A stretch of 64,000 bases of DNA, from NCBI RefSeq assembly GCF_029894125.1, contig NZ_JARXYZ010000033.1, forward strand, positions 19,962 to 83,961, given 5' to 3'. Shown here piece by piece: positions 25,750 to 35,402 of the stretch. This DNA is from Kitasatospora sp. MAA19. Its GTDB lineage: Bacteria > Actinomycetota > Actinomycetes > Streptomycetales > Streptomycetaceae. The notes below the pieces were generated by a model. The model ran no database searches. It was given only the letters and a program-made list of their open reading frames with translations, and had not been told where the DNA came from. Every line of letters begins with the position of its first letter. Positions within the stretch are counted from its first letter, which is position 1. A program made the position numbers and the translations under genes.

Positions 25750-25779
25750 AAGGCCCGGAGCCGTACGACTCCGGGCCTT
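25750..25779 (-). terminator. Terminator of hrdB
   Basis: Perfect 11-bp stem AAGGCCCGGAG (25750-25760) with CTCCGGGCCTT (25769-25779) and an 8-nt loop, directly after the hrdB stop on the minus strand. Confidence 0.88.
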
Positions 25780-25807
25780 CGTCACGCGCTTGCGAACGGG
25801 GTGCAGA

Positions 25808-27457
<1,650 letters not shown>

Positions 27458-27912
27458 GAACAACCTCTCGGACGATGAGTGGACTCGAACCCGTACCGGC
27501 CGCCCGAGCGGGCGGGGAAGGAAATCGCGCGTCGGACGCGCGGTGTCGATTCCGACCGACTCGGGCTTGAGGACTGGGCTTGCAGGACGGCAGCAGCGCC
27601 GCGGACCAACACAGCATTGTGACATGTTGGAGTATTCCGGAGCTGCTCCCGCTCAGGAGACATCGCTGCTACTCGTCAAGTGTTACGCATGGCCTTCGTG
27701 TCGCGGGTCACACCACTCGGCACCCACAGCCACGGGGCCGCAATCCATCATCGCTCACCCGCGCCGAAACCTGTTGTCATGGACGGGGCATCACGCTTTC
27801 CGGGCGGGACCGCCGACGCGCAGAAGCCCTCCGGCTGCGCCGCGCGGGTGCGGCCGGAGGGCCCTGGAGGAGCGGAGGACGCCCGGGGCGCCCGCTCACC
27901 GGAACAGCCCGC
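27458..27912. other. hrdB upstream region
   Basis: 455 bp with no gene. It should hold the hrdB promoters. On the minus strand GGAAT (27638-27634) is followed after 18 nt by GCT, a one-base-off SigR-type element; a CCAACA...TGTTGG inverted repeat (about 27606-27630) overlaps it. A TTGACG at about 27676-27681 (minus) could be a -35 box but lacks a clear -10. The distal part contains the whiH terminator. Confidence 0.4.
27826..27862 (-). terminator. Terminator of whiH
   Basis: 10-bp stem GCCCTCCGGC (27826-27835) with GCCGGAGGGC (27853-27862), 17-nt GC-rich loop, about 50 bp beyond the whiH stop on the minus strand. Confidence 0.7.
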
Positions 27913-28788
27913 TCAGTGCTCCCGGGGGGCGGGGACGGACGGCTCGATCTCGGGGTGGACGGTGAGCAGCGCGCGCATCGCGACCTCGCCCGCGGTGCCG
28001 TCACCGGTGCCCAGCGCGTCCACCAGCCGGGCGTGCAGACTGACCGAGGACTCGGAGGGCCGCTCGCAGGAGGTGGCCGGGCCACCCGACACCTGCAGCG
28101 CGCCGGCCACGATCCCGGACAGGTGCTCCAGCATCCGGTTGCCGGCCATTTGCAGTACCAGTCCGTGCAGCTCGGCGTCGGCCCGGCTGTAGGTGGCGAG
28201 GTCGGCCTGGGCGGCGGCGTGGCCCATGATCTCGACCAGCTCGACCAGCCGCTGCTGGACGTCCTCCCGGCCGTGGCCGGCGGCGAGCCGGGCGGCCAGC
28301 GGCTCGATCGCCCAGCGGAGCTCGAACAGCTCCCGGCGCTGCTCGTCCCGCTGCGGACCGAAGGCGCGCCACTCGATGATGTCCGGGTCCAGCAGGTTCC
28401 AGTCGGCGACCGGGCGGACCCGGGTGCCGACGTTCGGCCGGGCGCTGACCAGGCCCTTGGCCTCCAGCACGCGCAGCGACTCGCGGACGACGGTCCGGGA
28501 CACCTCGAACCGCTGACCGATCTCCTCGGGCACGAGCGGCCGGTCGGCACCGAGGTCGCCGGAGACGATCATCTGGCCGAGCTGCTGGACCAACTGGCCG
28601 TGCAGACCGCGACCGCGGCTGCTGGTTGTCTTGCGGCCGACCCTGGCGAGATCAGACTCGGCGCCCTCCCAGCGGGGCGCCGGCGGGGTCTGCCGGTCGT
28701 ACGAGAAGCGGTCCAGATCGCCTGGGCCGTGGATGGGCCCTTCGGCGGAACGGGCGGGGGTCATGGTGGGGTGCGCAAGGGTACTCAC
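27913..28788 (-). CDS. whiH: GntR/FadR-family sporulation regulator WhiH
   Basis: 291-aa transcription factor of the GntR superfamily, FadR-type. The N-terminal winged helix is around VPEEIGQRFEVSRTVVRESL (residues about 80-100), and the C-terminal all-helical FCD effector domain has His-containing motifs (RADAELHGLVLQMAGNRML). Position next to hrdB and close sequence agreement with what I remember of S. coelicolor WhiH support the name. That protein is needed for sporulation septation in aerial hyphae. The GTG at 28788 is preferred because AAAGGAG lies 5 nt upstream; an ATG 24 bp further in is an alternative. Palindromes just upstream may be autoregulatory. Confidence 0.9.
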   Translation of the reverse strand: MSTLAHPTMTPARSAEGPIHGPGDLDRFSYDRQTPPAPRWEGAESDLARVGRKTTSSRGRGLHGQLVQQLGQMIVSGDLGADRPLVPEEIGQRFEVSRTVVRESLRVLEAKGLVSARPNVGTRVRPVADWNLLDPDIIEWRAFGPQRDEQRRELFELRWAIEPLAARLAAGHGREDVQQRLVELVEIMGHAAAQADLATYSRADAELHGLVLQMAGNRMLEHLSGIVAGALQVSGGPATSCERPSESSVSLHARLVDALGTGDGTAGEVAMRALLTVHPEIEPSVPAPREH

Positions 28789-28821
28789 AGCTCCTTTGTC
28801 GGCGATCGGCAGGCGCAGCTT

Positions 28822-28845
28822 GAGAATTCTCGTGAAAAGCACACG
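28822..28845. promoter_or_regulatory. Palindromes upstream of whiH
   Basis: GAGAATTCTC (28822-28831) is a perfect 10-bp palindrome and CGTG-N7-CACG (28831-28845) adjoins it, 34-57 bp before the whiH start. They could be an operator for WhiH or another regulator. The region up to 29002 is otherwise unassigned. Confidence 0.35.
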
Positions 28846-29002
28846 AAAGGGTGATCGACCGCGACTGGATAATTGACTTCTTATCAGGAAGAACCGCGCA
28901 TTGCGGTCACTGCTGGTCGATCTTGATGGTTCGGTGCGGTCGTGCGCGCCGGGTGAGGGTGCACGCCGTGCGGGAGTGCGCGCCGGGTCGAAGCGCACCG
29001 GG

Positions 29003-29908
29003 TCAGAGCGCGCGCCGCCGGGCCTGCACCAGGAGCGCCGTGAGCAGCAGGACGACCGCGGGCGCCGCCACCGCCGCGAGCAGGACCGGGTCCGTCAGCG
29101 CCGTACTCCCGGCCACCGCCTCGTGCTCCCCGCCGTAAACCCAGCCGTAGGCCCACTCGATGCCGGATTGGAAGGGCAGCAGTTCGGCCGCCCGGGTCGG
29201 CCACGGCGTGCCGGTCCGCCGCAGCAGCAGCGCCACCCCGGACTCCAGCAGTGCCGGCAGCGCGCACAGCAGCAGCACTCCGGCCGCTGCGCTGCGGGTC
29301 AGCGACGCCGTCAGCACCCCGGTCCAGCCCGCCACGACGGTCAGCAGGACGAACGTCAGCAAGGCCGCCGGCACGCCGTGGCCGGCCACCAGTGCCACCG
29401 GGGCGAACACGCCCGGCAGGTCGGCCAGACCGGACAGCCCGGCGGCGGCCAGCGCCTCCGACACCCGGTCCGACAACGCCGTGGGCTCCGCCCAGGCGGC
29501 CACCGTCACCCCGCCCGGCAGCGCGAGATGCACCGCCAGCGCGTCCAGCAACAGGGTCGCCAGCGCCAGCAGCGCCGCGACGGGGCCGATCACCAGCAGC
29601 TTCGCCAGCAGCAGCCGCACCCGTCGCAGGTACGACACCTGGGAGGCCGACAGCCCCGGGTGGCACACCTCGTGCCCGTAGGAGAGCGCGCCCAGCACGC
29701 CGGCGCCGAACGCGGCGAACGGCAACGGGATCAGCGGTACGGCGGCGGTCAGCAGCCGTACCCCGGCCGGGGCGGCCAACGGTCCGTCCGGGGCCTGGCT
29801 CGCCAGGACGGCGGCCGCGGTGGCGTTGCAGAGCAGCACGGCGGCGAGCAGCAGCCAGGTGGAACGCAGGCCGCGCAGTCGGCGCAGCTCGTAGGCCAGG
29901 ACACGCAC
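29003..29908 (-). CDS. ABC exporter permease subunit
   Basis: 301-aa integral membrane protein with about six hydrophobic helices and a basic N-terminus (RVLAYELRRLRGLRSTW), the layout of ABC-2-like exporter permeases. The GTG start at 29908 lies 3 bp after the stop of the ATPase gene, so the two are coupled. With the ATPase it probably forms a two-component exporter for a drug, peptide or lipid. I recall ABC transporter genes at this place near whiH in other streptomycetes. Substrate unknown. Confidence 0.82.
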   Translation of the reverse strand: MRVLAYELRRLRGLRSTWLLLAAVLLCNATAAAVLASQAPDGPLAAPAGVRLLTAAVPLIPLPFAAFGAGVLGALSYGHEVCHPGLSASQVSYLRRVRLLLAKLLVIGPVAALLALATLLLDALAVHLALPGGVTVAAWAEPTALSDRVSEALAAAGLSGLADLPGVFAPVALVAGHGVPAALLTFVLLTVVAGWTGVLTASLTRSAAAGVLLLCALPALLESGVALLLRRTGTPWPTRAAELLPFQSGIEWAYGWVYGGEHEAVAGSTALTDPVLLAAVAAPAVVLLLTALLVQARRRAL

Positions 29909-29911
29909 GGT

Positions 29912-31360
29912 TCACTCGCTCCGGTGGTCGTCGGGGGTGGCGGGGGCCGGGCTCGCCGCCGTGGCCTGGGCCAGGCGGCCGAGCCGAACGGTGTCGTCGG
30001 TCGACAGGTCGGCGGCGGCGCTCCCGCGGCGGCCGGCGACCAGGGCGGGCGCGGGCTCTCCGGCACTGGCGGCGGGGGCGAGGGCGGCGGGGCCGGCGAC
30101 CAATGCGGATCGGGCTGGAACGCCGGGGCCGTCGCGGAACAGCCGCTCCACCGCGACGGTCGGGCCGGAATCGGCGGGGTCGGCCCGGTGGGGGGCGGGG
30201 CCGAGGGCGGCCAGGGCGGTCGTGACCGAGGTGACGGGCAGGGCGCGGGTGGGCAGCGCCAGCTCGTCCCGGTGCCGGCTGTCCTGGTGCTGGCCGTCCC
30301 GGTGCCGGCCGTCCCGGTGCTGGCCGTCCCGGTGGTGCGGGACGGTGACGGCCGGGGCGTCAGGAGTCGACTCGAGGGCGGGCTCGGCGGCGGGCTCCGG
30401 GGCGGGCTCGGAGGCGGCGAGGGCCGGCTGGACGCGGAGGTGGCCGGAGCGGCCGGAGGCGACCGGCAGGGCGGCCCGGGGCGCCGACTGCTCGACCACC
30501 CGGTCGGCCAGCTCGTGCAGCAGGATGCCGTGGCGGTAGGCGAGTTCGCCGATCTCGGTGCGGTCGATGCCCGCCACCGCGAGGCCCGCGCCGCCGTCGC
30601 GGCGCACCTCGGCGCCCTGGCTGACCAGCAGGTCGGCCAGCCGCGACATCTGCGGCCCGCGGACGGCCACTTCGGGGCTGAGTCTGGCCCGGCAGAAGTC
30701 CGCCACCGGCTGGTCGGCCACCAGTCGGCCGCGATCCAGCGTGATGACCCGGTCGGCGAGCTGCGCGGCCTCCTGTGGGGTGCGGGTGGTCACCAGGACC
30801 GTCCCGCCGGCGACGCCGAACGAGCGCAGGAAGGAGTGGAACCACTCGACGTTGCGCGGCGACAGGCCATCGGTCGGCGCGTCCAGCAGCAGTGTGCCGG
30901 GGTCGCCGAGCAGGGCGGCGGCCAGGGCCAGCCGACGGTGCATGCCGGGCGAGAAGGAGCGCAGCCGCTGTCCGGCGACGGCGGCCAGCCGGGTCTGTTC
31001 CAGGAGTTCGTCGGCCCGCCGCGCGGGGACGCCGACCGCTGCGGCCAGCATCCGCAGGTGGCAGTGCGCCTTGCGGCCCGGGTGGCCGGCCATGGCGGCC
31101 GCGCCCGGCCCGGGGCCGGGCAACAGCACGCCGACCTCGCGTTCGGGGCGGCGCAGCTGGCGGTAGGTGCGGCCGTCGAAGAGCGTGACGCCCTGGCCGC
31201 GTTCGAGTTCGAGCATCAGCCGCAGCGCGGTGGACTTGCCCGCGTCCTCGGCGCCGAGCAGCGCGGTCACCATGCCGGGCCGGGTGTCGAAGGTCAGATC
31301 GAGGACCGCGGGTGGGACGCCCTTGCGGTAGACCTTGGTCAGTCCGGTGATCTGGATCAT
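29912..31360 (-). CDS. ABC exporter ATP-binding protein with repeat-rich C-terminal tail
   Basis: 482-aa protein. The first 230 residues form a DrrA/CcmA-type ATPase: Walker A GAEDAGKST, signature-like LRSFSPGMHRRLALAAALLG, Walker B TLLLDAPTDGLSP. The signature is SPGMH rather than LSGGQ, and Asp-Ala replaces the usual Asp-Glu after the Walker B hydrophobics, so hydrolysis may be weak. The C-terminal 180 residues are Ala/Pro-rich and contain about five pentapeptide repeats of the HRDGQ type. The ATG at 31360 opens the ATPase domain directly. The coupled permease gene follows after 3 bp. It is annotated as an exporter ATPase, with the tail of unknown role. Confidence 0.83.
   Translation of the reverse strand: MIQITGLTKVYRKGVPPAVLDLTFDTRPGMVTALLGAEDAGKSTALRLMLELERGQGVTLFDGRTYRQLRRPEREVGVLLPGPGPGAAAMAGHPGRKAHCHLRMLAAAVGVPARRADELLEQTRLAAVAGQRLRSFSPGMHRRLALAAALLGDPGTLLLDAPTDGLSPRNVEWFHSFLRSFGVAGGTVLVTTRTPQEAAQLADRVITLDRGRLVADQPVADFCRARLSPEVAVRGPQMSRLADLLVSQGAEVRRDGGAGLAVAGIDRTEIGELAYRHGILLHELADRVVEQSAPRAALPVASGRSGHLRVQPALAASEPAPEPAAEPALESTPDAPAVTVPHHRDGQHRDGRHRDGQHQDSRHRDELALPTRALPVTSVTTALAALGPAPHRADPADSGPTVAVERLFRDGPGVPARSALVAGPAALAPAASAGEPAPALVAGRRGSAAADLSTDDTVRLGRLAQATAASPAPATPDDHRSE
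30270..30344. repeat. 15-bp coding tandem repeat (HRDGQ-type)
   Basis: Four to five imperfect copies of a 15-bp unit (consensus CGGTGCTGGCCGTCC on the plus strand) inside the ABC ATPase gene, encoding His-Arg-Asp-Gly-Gln/Arg repeats in frame on the minus strand. Confidence 0.8.
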
Positions 31361-31634
31361 CGCTGCCTGCTCCCATGCCTCGGCCGGCCTGCTCGACGCG
31401 GAGCGCCCCCTGACGTGTCGGCGTGTGCCCGCACGGCTCCGCGCCAGCACATTAGGGGTCGGCGGCGGCGATTCCGGGCATTACGGGAGCGGCGCGGGCC
31501 CGTCGGCCGCCCACCTCACCCGATCAGGGGACAATCCGATCCTGCGATTCCCGGTCGGGGGCGGGGTGGGCCAGGGTGGGACGGCCGTGGCGGTGGGCGG
31601 CGGTGGGCGGGGTGGGCCGGGTGGGCCGGGGTCG
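31361..31634. other. Intergenic region with G-rich repeat
   Basis: 274 bp upstream of the ABC exporter operon and downstream of the Nudix gene. The part at about 31591-31630 consists of GGTGGGC-type repeats on the plus strand. The exporter promoter must lie at 31361-31500 but no clear boxes are seen. Confidence 0.4.
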
Positions 31635-32393
31635 TCAGGACTCCGGGCGCAGCATGGGCGGGTTGAGGGCGCTCGCGCCGCCCGCGGTGAACAGCTGGGC
31701 CGGACGGCCGCCCTGACGGGTCGTCGTGCCGCCGGAGGGCAGCAGGAAGCCCGGGGTCCCGGTGACCTTGCGGTGGAAGTTCCGCGGGTCCAGGACCACG
31801 CCCCAGACCGCTTCGTAGACCCGGCGCAGCTCGCCGACGGTGAACTCGGTCGGGCAGAAGGCGGTGGCGAGGGAGGAGTACTCGATCTTGGAGCGGGCGC
31901 GTTCCACGCCGTCGGCGAGGATCAGCCCGTGGTCGAAGGCGAGCGGGACGCCGTCGACCGGGCTCTGGCCGAGCAGTTCGCCGACCGGGGCCCAGCGGGC
32001 GCTGCTGGCGTCGCCGCCGGCCCGGGGGGTCGGCAGGTCGGGCGCGAGGACCAGGTAGGCGACGCTGACCACCCGCATCCGGGGGTCGCGCTGCGGGTGG
32101 CCGTAGGTGGCGAGCTGCTCCAGGTGGGCGCCGGCCGCGCCGGGGCCGACCGCCTCGTGGCCCGGGGCGGAGTGAGCGCGCAGGCCGGTCTCCTCGGCCA
32201 GCTCCCGGGAGGCGGCCTCGGCCAGGCCCTCGTCCGGGCGGACGAAGCCGCCGGGCAGTGCCCAGTACCCCTGGAAGGGCGGCTCGCCGCGTCTGACCAG
32301 CAGGGCGCAGAGCGCGTGGTCGCGCACCGTCAGCACCACCAGGTCAACCGTGACAGCGAACGGGGGGAAGGCCGACGGATCGTAGCGCGACAT
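31635..32393 (-). CDS. NrtR-like transcriptional regulator with Nudix domain
   Basis: 252-aa protein. The N-terminal Nudix hydrolase domain has a complete Nudix box (residues 49-71, G-x5-E-x7-REL-x-EE-x-GL). The C-terminal domain has FCPTEFTVGELRRVYEAVWG and LDPRNFHRKV, the winged-helix pattern of NrtR regulators. NrtR proteins sense ADP-ribose or related NAD metabolites and repress NAD-salvage or sugar genes. The intact catalytic box leaves open that it also hydrolyses a nucleotide. The start is uncertain: ATG 32393 (used) or ATG 32405, which has GAGAGACG upstream. An inverted repeat precedes it. The gene sits upstream of the ABC exporter and downstream of the debranching-like gene on the same strand. 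Confidence 0.85.
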   Translation of the reverse strand: MSRYDPSAFPPFAVTVDLVVLTVRDHALCALLVRRGEPPFQGYWALPGGFVRPDEGLAEAASRELAEETGLRAHSAPGHEAVGPGAAGAHLEQLATYGHPQRDPRMRVVSVAYLVLAPDLPTPRAGGDASSARWAPVGELLGQSPVDGVPLAFDHGLILADGVERARSKIEYSSLATAFCPTEFTVGELRRVYEAVWGVVLDPRNFHRKVTGTPGFLLPSGGTTTRQGGRPAQLFTAGGASALNPPMLRPES

Positions 32394-32410
32394 GGCGACG
32401 ATCATAGTCG

Positions 32411-32426
32411 TCTCTCTGACGATAAG
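32411..32426. promoter_or_regulatory. Inverted repeat upstream of the NrtR-like gene
   Basis: TCGTC-N5-GACGA (about 32411-32425) lies within 20 bp upstream of the start codons of the Nudix-regulator gene. It could be an autoregulatory operator. Weak by itself. Confidence 0.35.
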
Positions 32427-32496
32427 CACAGGCCACGGACAGGCTTCGCCCGGGCCGCCCGGCCGTCGCCGGAGGCGGACGGGCCGGGCGGGAGCG

Positions 32497-34629
32497 TCAG
32501 CGGGCGACCAGTTGCAGCGCCGCGGAGGCCTCCTCGACCATCGCCACTCCGATCCGGCTCACCCGGACCGAGAAGGGCTCTCCGGCCACCCGCAGGCCGG
32601 TCAGCTCCAGCTCGCCGAGCGGGGCGGTGCTGGCCGGGCGGACCAGGACCCGGCCGCCCGGGACGTCGGGGCGAACCCCGGCGAGTGCGAACACCGCGTG
32701 CGCGGCGCCGGCCGCCGAAACGGCCGCCGGGCGGCAGGCGGCCGGGTGCGGCACCGGCGGGCAGCCGGGGGTGCGCTGCTCCCCCGCGTACATCTCGGGC
32801 AGCCGCCCCTCGTAGTGGGCGGCCGCTGCGAGCAGACCCTCCAACAGGGTGCCGGCCTCGTTCTCGTGGCCGGTCTCGGCCAGTCCGGCGATCGCCAGCG
32901 CGGTCTCGTGGACCCGCACCGCCCCGCCCCGGTGGCCCAGCGGGTTGAAGCGGGGGGACTTGGCGCTGAGCGTGCGCAGGCCCCAGCCGCTGTCCAGATC
33001 CGGCGCGACCAGGCGCTGGGCGAGTAGCCGGGTCTGTTCCCGGTCCAGCAGGCTCTCGTGCCGGCCGCCGTCGGCGGCGAGCCCGGTGTCGAGCAGGTGC
33101 ACCAGGGAGGAGGCGACGGCCGGCAGCGGCTGACCGCCCGGGGCCAGCCCGGCGGCGGGGCGGCCGCCGGAGAGGTCGTCGATCCAGAACCGCTCGCGGA
33201 AGCGCCCGCGCAGGTCGGCGGCCCAGCCGCGCCACTGCTCGGCGCCGGGGCGGCCGAAGGCCTCCAGCAGTTCGGCGCCGTGCAGGGCGGCGCGGTGGGC
33301 CTGCGCCTGGACCTCGGCGCGGGCGGCCACCGGGTGGGCGGCTCGGTCCTCCGCCGGACGGCTGAGGTCGGTCACGAAGCCGTCGACCAGGCCCTCGCGG
33401 AGGGCGGCCAGGGCCCGCTCGGCAGCCGGGAGCAGGTCGGCGGTCTCCGCCCGGGGCAGGCCCCAGCGCCAGGCCTCGGCCAGCACCGTGACGAAGAGCA
33501 GGGTGGCCTCGGTGGCGGTGCAGGTGGGCGGCAGCTCGGGGCCACCGTGCCGCAGGGCCCCGGGCAGCAGGCCCTCGGTGCGCCCCGGGACGGGGGTGAG
33601 CTGCTGACGGCGGGCCAGCGCCCGGAGGGTGCCGGCGGCGAGCCGGGTGCCGAGCGGCAGGGTCAGCCGGGCGGCCCAGAGCGCGTCGGCCGGGGCCAGG
33701 CCGAAGCGCCAGGGCGCGCCGGAGGCCGGGTAGAGGTCGGTCGGGCGGTCCGGGTCGGCGAACAGGAGCGTGCCGAGGGCGTCCAGGGAACGGGTGACCA
33801 GCAGGGCGGCCCGGGCGTCGTCGCTGCGGACCTCCGGTTCGGCCCAGGGCAGCGGTACGCCGGTGCCGCGCCCGCCGGGTGGGCGCGGGCCGGAGGCGGT
33901 GCTCTCCAGTTCGGCGCGCAGTTCGACCGACCAGCGGGCGCCGGGTTGGACCTCCAGGTCCCAGCGGAGCACCCCGGCGCCGGCCAGCACGGCGTGCGGG
34001 GAGGGCTTGGCGCTGACCACGGCGCTGTGCGCCGGGCCGGCCCAGCGCAGCCCGGCGGACTGCACCTGGCCGGGCAGGTCGGGCGGGCGGTGCCCGGCAG
34101 CGATCTCGGCGACCGGGCCGAGATCGGTGCCAAGGGCGATCTCCATCGGGAGGCGGGCGGGCCGGCTGCCGGTGTTGCGCACGGTGACGGTCTCCATGCC
34201 GTCCGCGTGCCGCAGCCGCTCGACGGTGAGCGCCGGGTCCGGATCGAGGTCGCCGGGGAGCCGGACGGCGCCGAGGAACCGGGCCTGGGCGGTGCTGGTC
34301 AGGGTGCCCTGGAGCGGCAGCGGCTCCATGCCGCCCAGGCGCAGCTCCATCCGGGCGAGCACCCGGACGCCGTTGCGGTAGAAGCCGTGCAGGCCGTGGC
34401 CGCGCAGCTGTCCGTCCGGTCCGGAGGCGGCCATCGCGGGGGCGTTGACGCAGAGCACCGCGTGGTGGACGGCGGGGGGCTGCGGCCGTGGCGGGGCCGC
34501 GAGCCGGCTCGGGCCGGCGGGTGCCCCCGCCGGTCCGCCCGCCTGGACCTGGTCGGGACGGCCGACCGGTCTCGGCGCGCCGACCACGCTCTCGGCCGGC
34601 ATGGCCTGTGGTGGCCTCGTGGCGGTCAC
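32497..34629 (-). CDS. Glycogen-debranching-like protein (GDE N-terminal bis domain plus glucosidase domain)
   Basis: 710-aa protein. The N-terminal half (about residues 45-260) is the beta-sandwich domain of bacterial glycogen debranching enzymes, with FYRNGVRVLARMELRLGGME. The C-terminal half resembles the alpha/alpha-toroid amylo-1,6-glucosidase region (SGWGLRTLSAKSPRFNPLGH and GRLPEMYAGEQ). It should act in the cytoplasm on glycogen or maltooligosaccharide branches; I could not assign the catalytic acids with certainty. The GTG at 34629 follows GAGGGGAGGAGAG and was preferred over the longer open frame. The first 40 residues are disordered and Pro-rich. Its near neighbour is the NrtR-like regulator (104-bp gap). 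Confidence 0.8.
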   Translation of the reverse strand: MTATRPPQAMPAESVVGAPRPVGRPDQVQAGGPAGAPAGPSRLAAPPRPQPPAVHHAVLCVNAPAMAASGPDGQLRGHGLHGFYRNGVRVLARMELRLGGMEPLPLQGTLTSTAQARFLGAVRLPGDLDPDPALTVERLRHADGMETVTVRNTGSRPARLPMEIALGTDLGPVAEIAAGHRPPDLPGQVQSAGLRWAGPAHSAVVSAKPSPHAVLAGAGVLRWDLEVQPGARWSVELRAELESTASGPRPPGGRGTGVPLPWAEPEVRSDDARAALLVTRSLDALGTLLFADPDRPTDLYPASGAPWRFGLAPADALWAARLTLPLGTRLAAGTLRALARRQQLTPVPGRTEGLLPGALRHGGPELPPTCTATEATLLFVTVLAEAWRWGLPRAETADLLPAAERALAALREGLVDGFVTDLSRPAEDRAAHPVAARAEVQAQAHRAALHGAELLEAFGRPGAEQWRGWAADLRGRFRERFWIDDLSGGRPAAGLAPGGQPLPAVASSLVHLLDTGLAADGGRHESLLDREQTRLLAQRLVAPDLDSGWGLRTLSAKSPRFNPLGHRGGAVRVHETALAIAGLAETGHENEAGTLLEGLLAAAAHYEGRLPEMYAGEQRTPGCPPVPHPAACRPAAVSAAGAAHAVFALAGVRPDVPGGRVLVRPASTAPLGELELTGLRVAGEPFSVRVSRIGVAMVEEASAALQLVAR

Positions 34630-35402
34630 CGGACTCTCCTCCCCTCGGCGGTCCGGTGGCCGGTCAGGCCGGTGGGCCGCGAGCACGCTCGATCGCGTGC
34701 TGATGGTGCCGGGCCGGCGGGGTGTCCCGTCGGCGGGTGTGCCGTGTCTGGCCGTACCCGGTGCCGGGCCGTGCCATGCGGTGCGCGGTACCGGGCCGGT
34801 ACCGGCGCGCCGCGCGCCTTCGCGTCGGGCCTGCCGCGGTGCCCGGTACATCGCCAGGTCCGGTGCGCCGGCCTGCCGGTGACGCCCGGCCCGTGGCCCG
34901 CGCCCGCCGGACCGTCCGAGCCCGTGGTGGCGGCCGGCCCGGTGGTGCGGGCGACGGCCGCCCGCTCCGGCACCGTGACGCCGTGGCCGCCCCGCTCGGC
35001 GGGCGGCCGACCGGAACCGGGCTGCCGGACGGCCGTCGGCCGGGTGCAGGGCCCCCGGGGTGAACGCCGCGCACCACCTCCAGGTCACGCCCGACGCCGG
35101 GTACGGTCCGTCGCACCCGGCGGGCCGGGCGGTCGTGCCGCAGCCCTCGGGCCGTCACAGTCGGGCCGTCACCAGGGCGGCGTCGCAGGCTCGCCGCCGG
35201 GCGGCGGCCGCTGCGCCCCAGGTCCGGGGCCTGCCGCGAGGACCACCCCGACCCGCCCCCGCATGCCTGATCGAGTGGACGGTGGCCGTCGAACCGGCGC
35301 CCGACCGCGGCCAGGATACGGTGCGGGGGTCGCGGCGCCCGCACCCGGTGACCCCGTGAGCCGCGACGTGACCGCTGTGACCAGCAGAGACCGAGGAGTT
35401 GC
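34630..35402. other. Long intergenic region between debranching-like and peptidase genes
   Basis: 773 bp between divergent genes. No open frame here has recognisable product similarity or a good ribosome site. Contents seen: a GGTACC...GGTACC inverted repeat at 34789-34805 and GC-rich low-complexity tracts. A promoter toward the peptidase gene is expected near 35330-35380; CAGGATACGGT (about 35313) is a weak -10 candidate. Confidence 0.35.
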
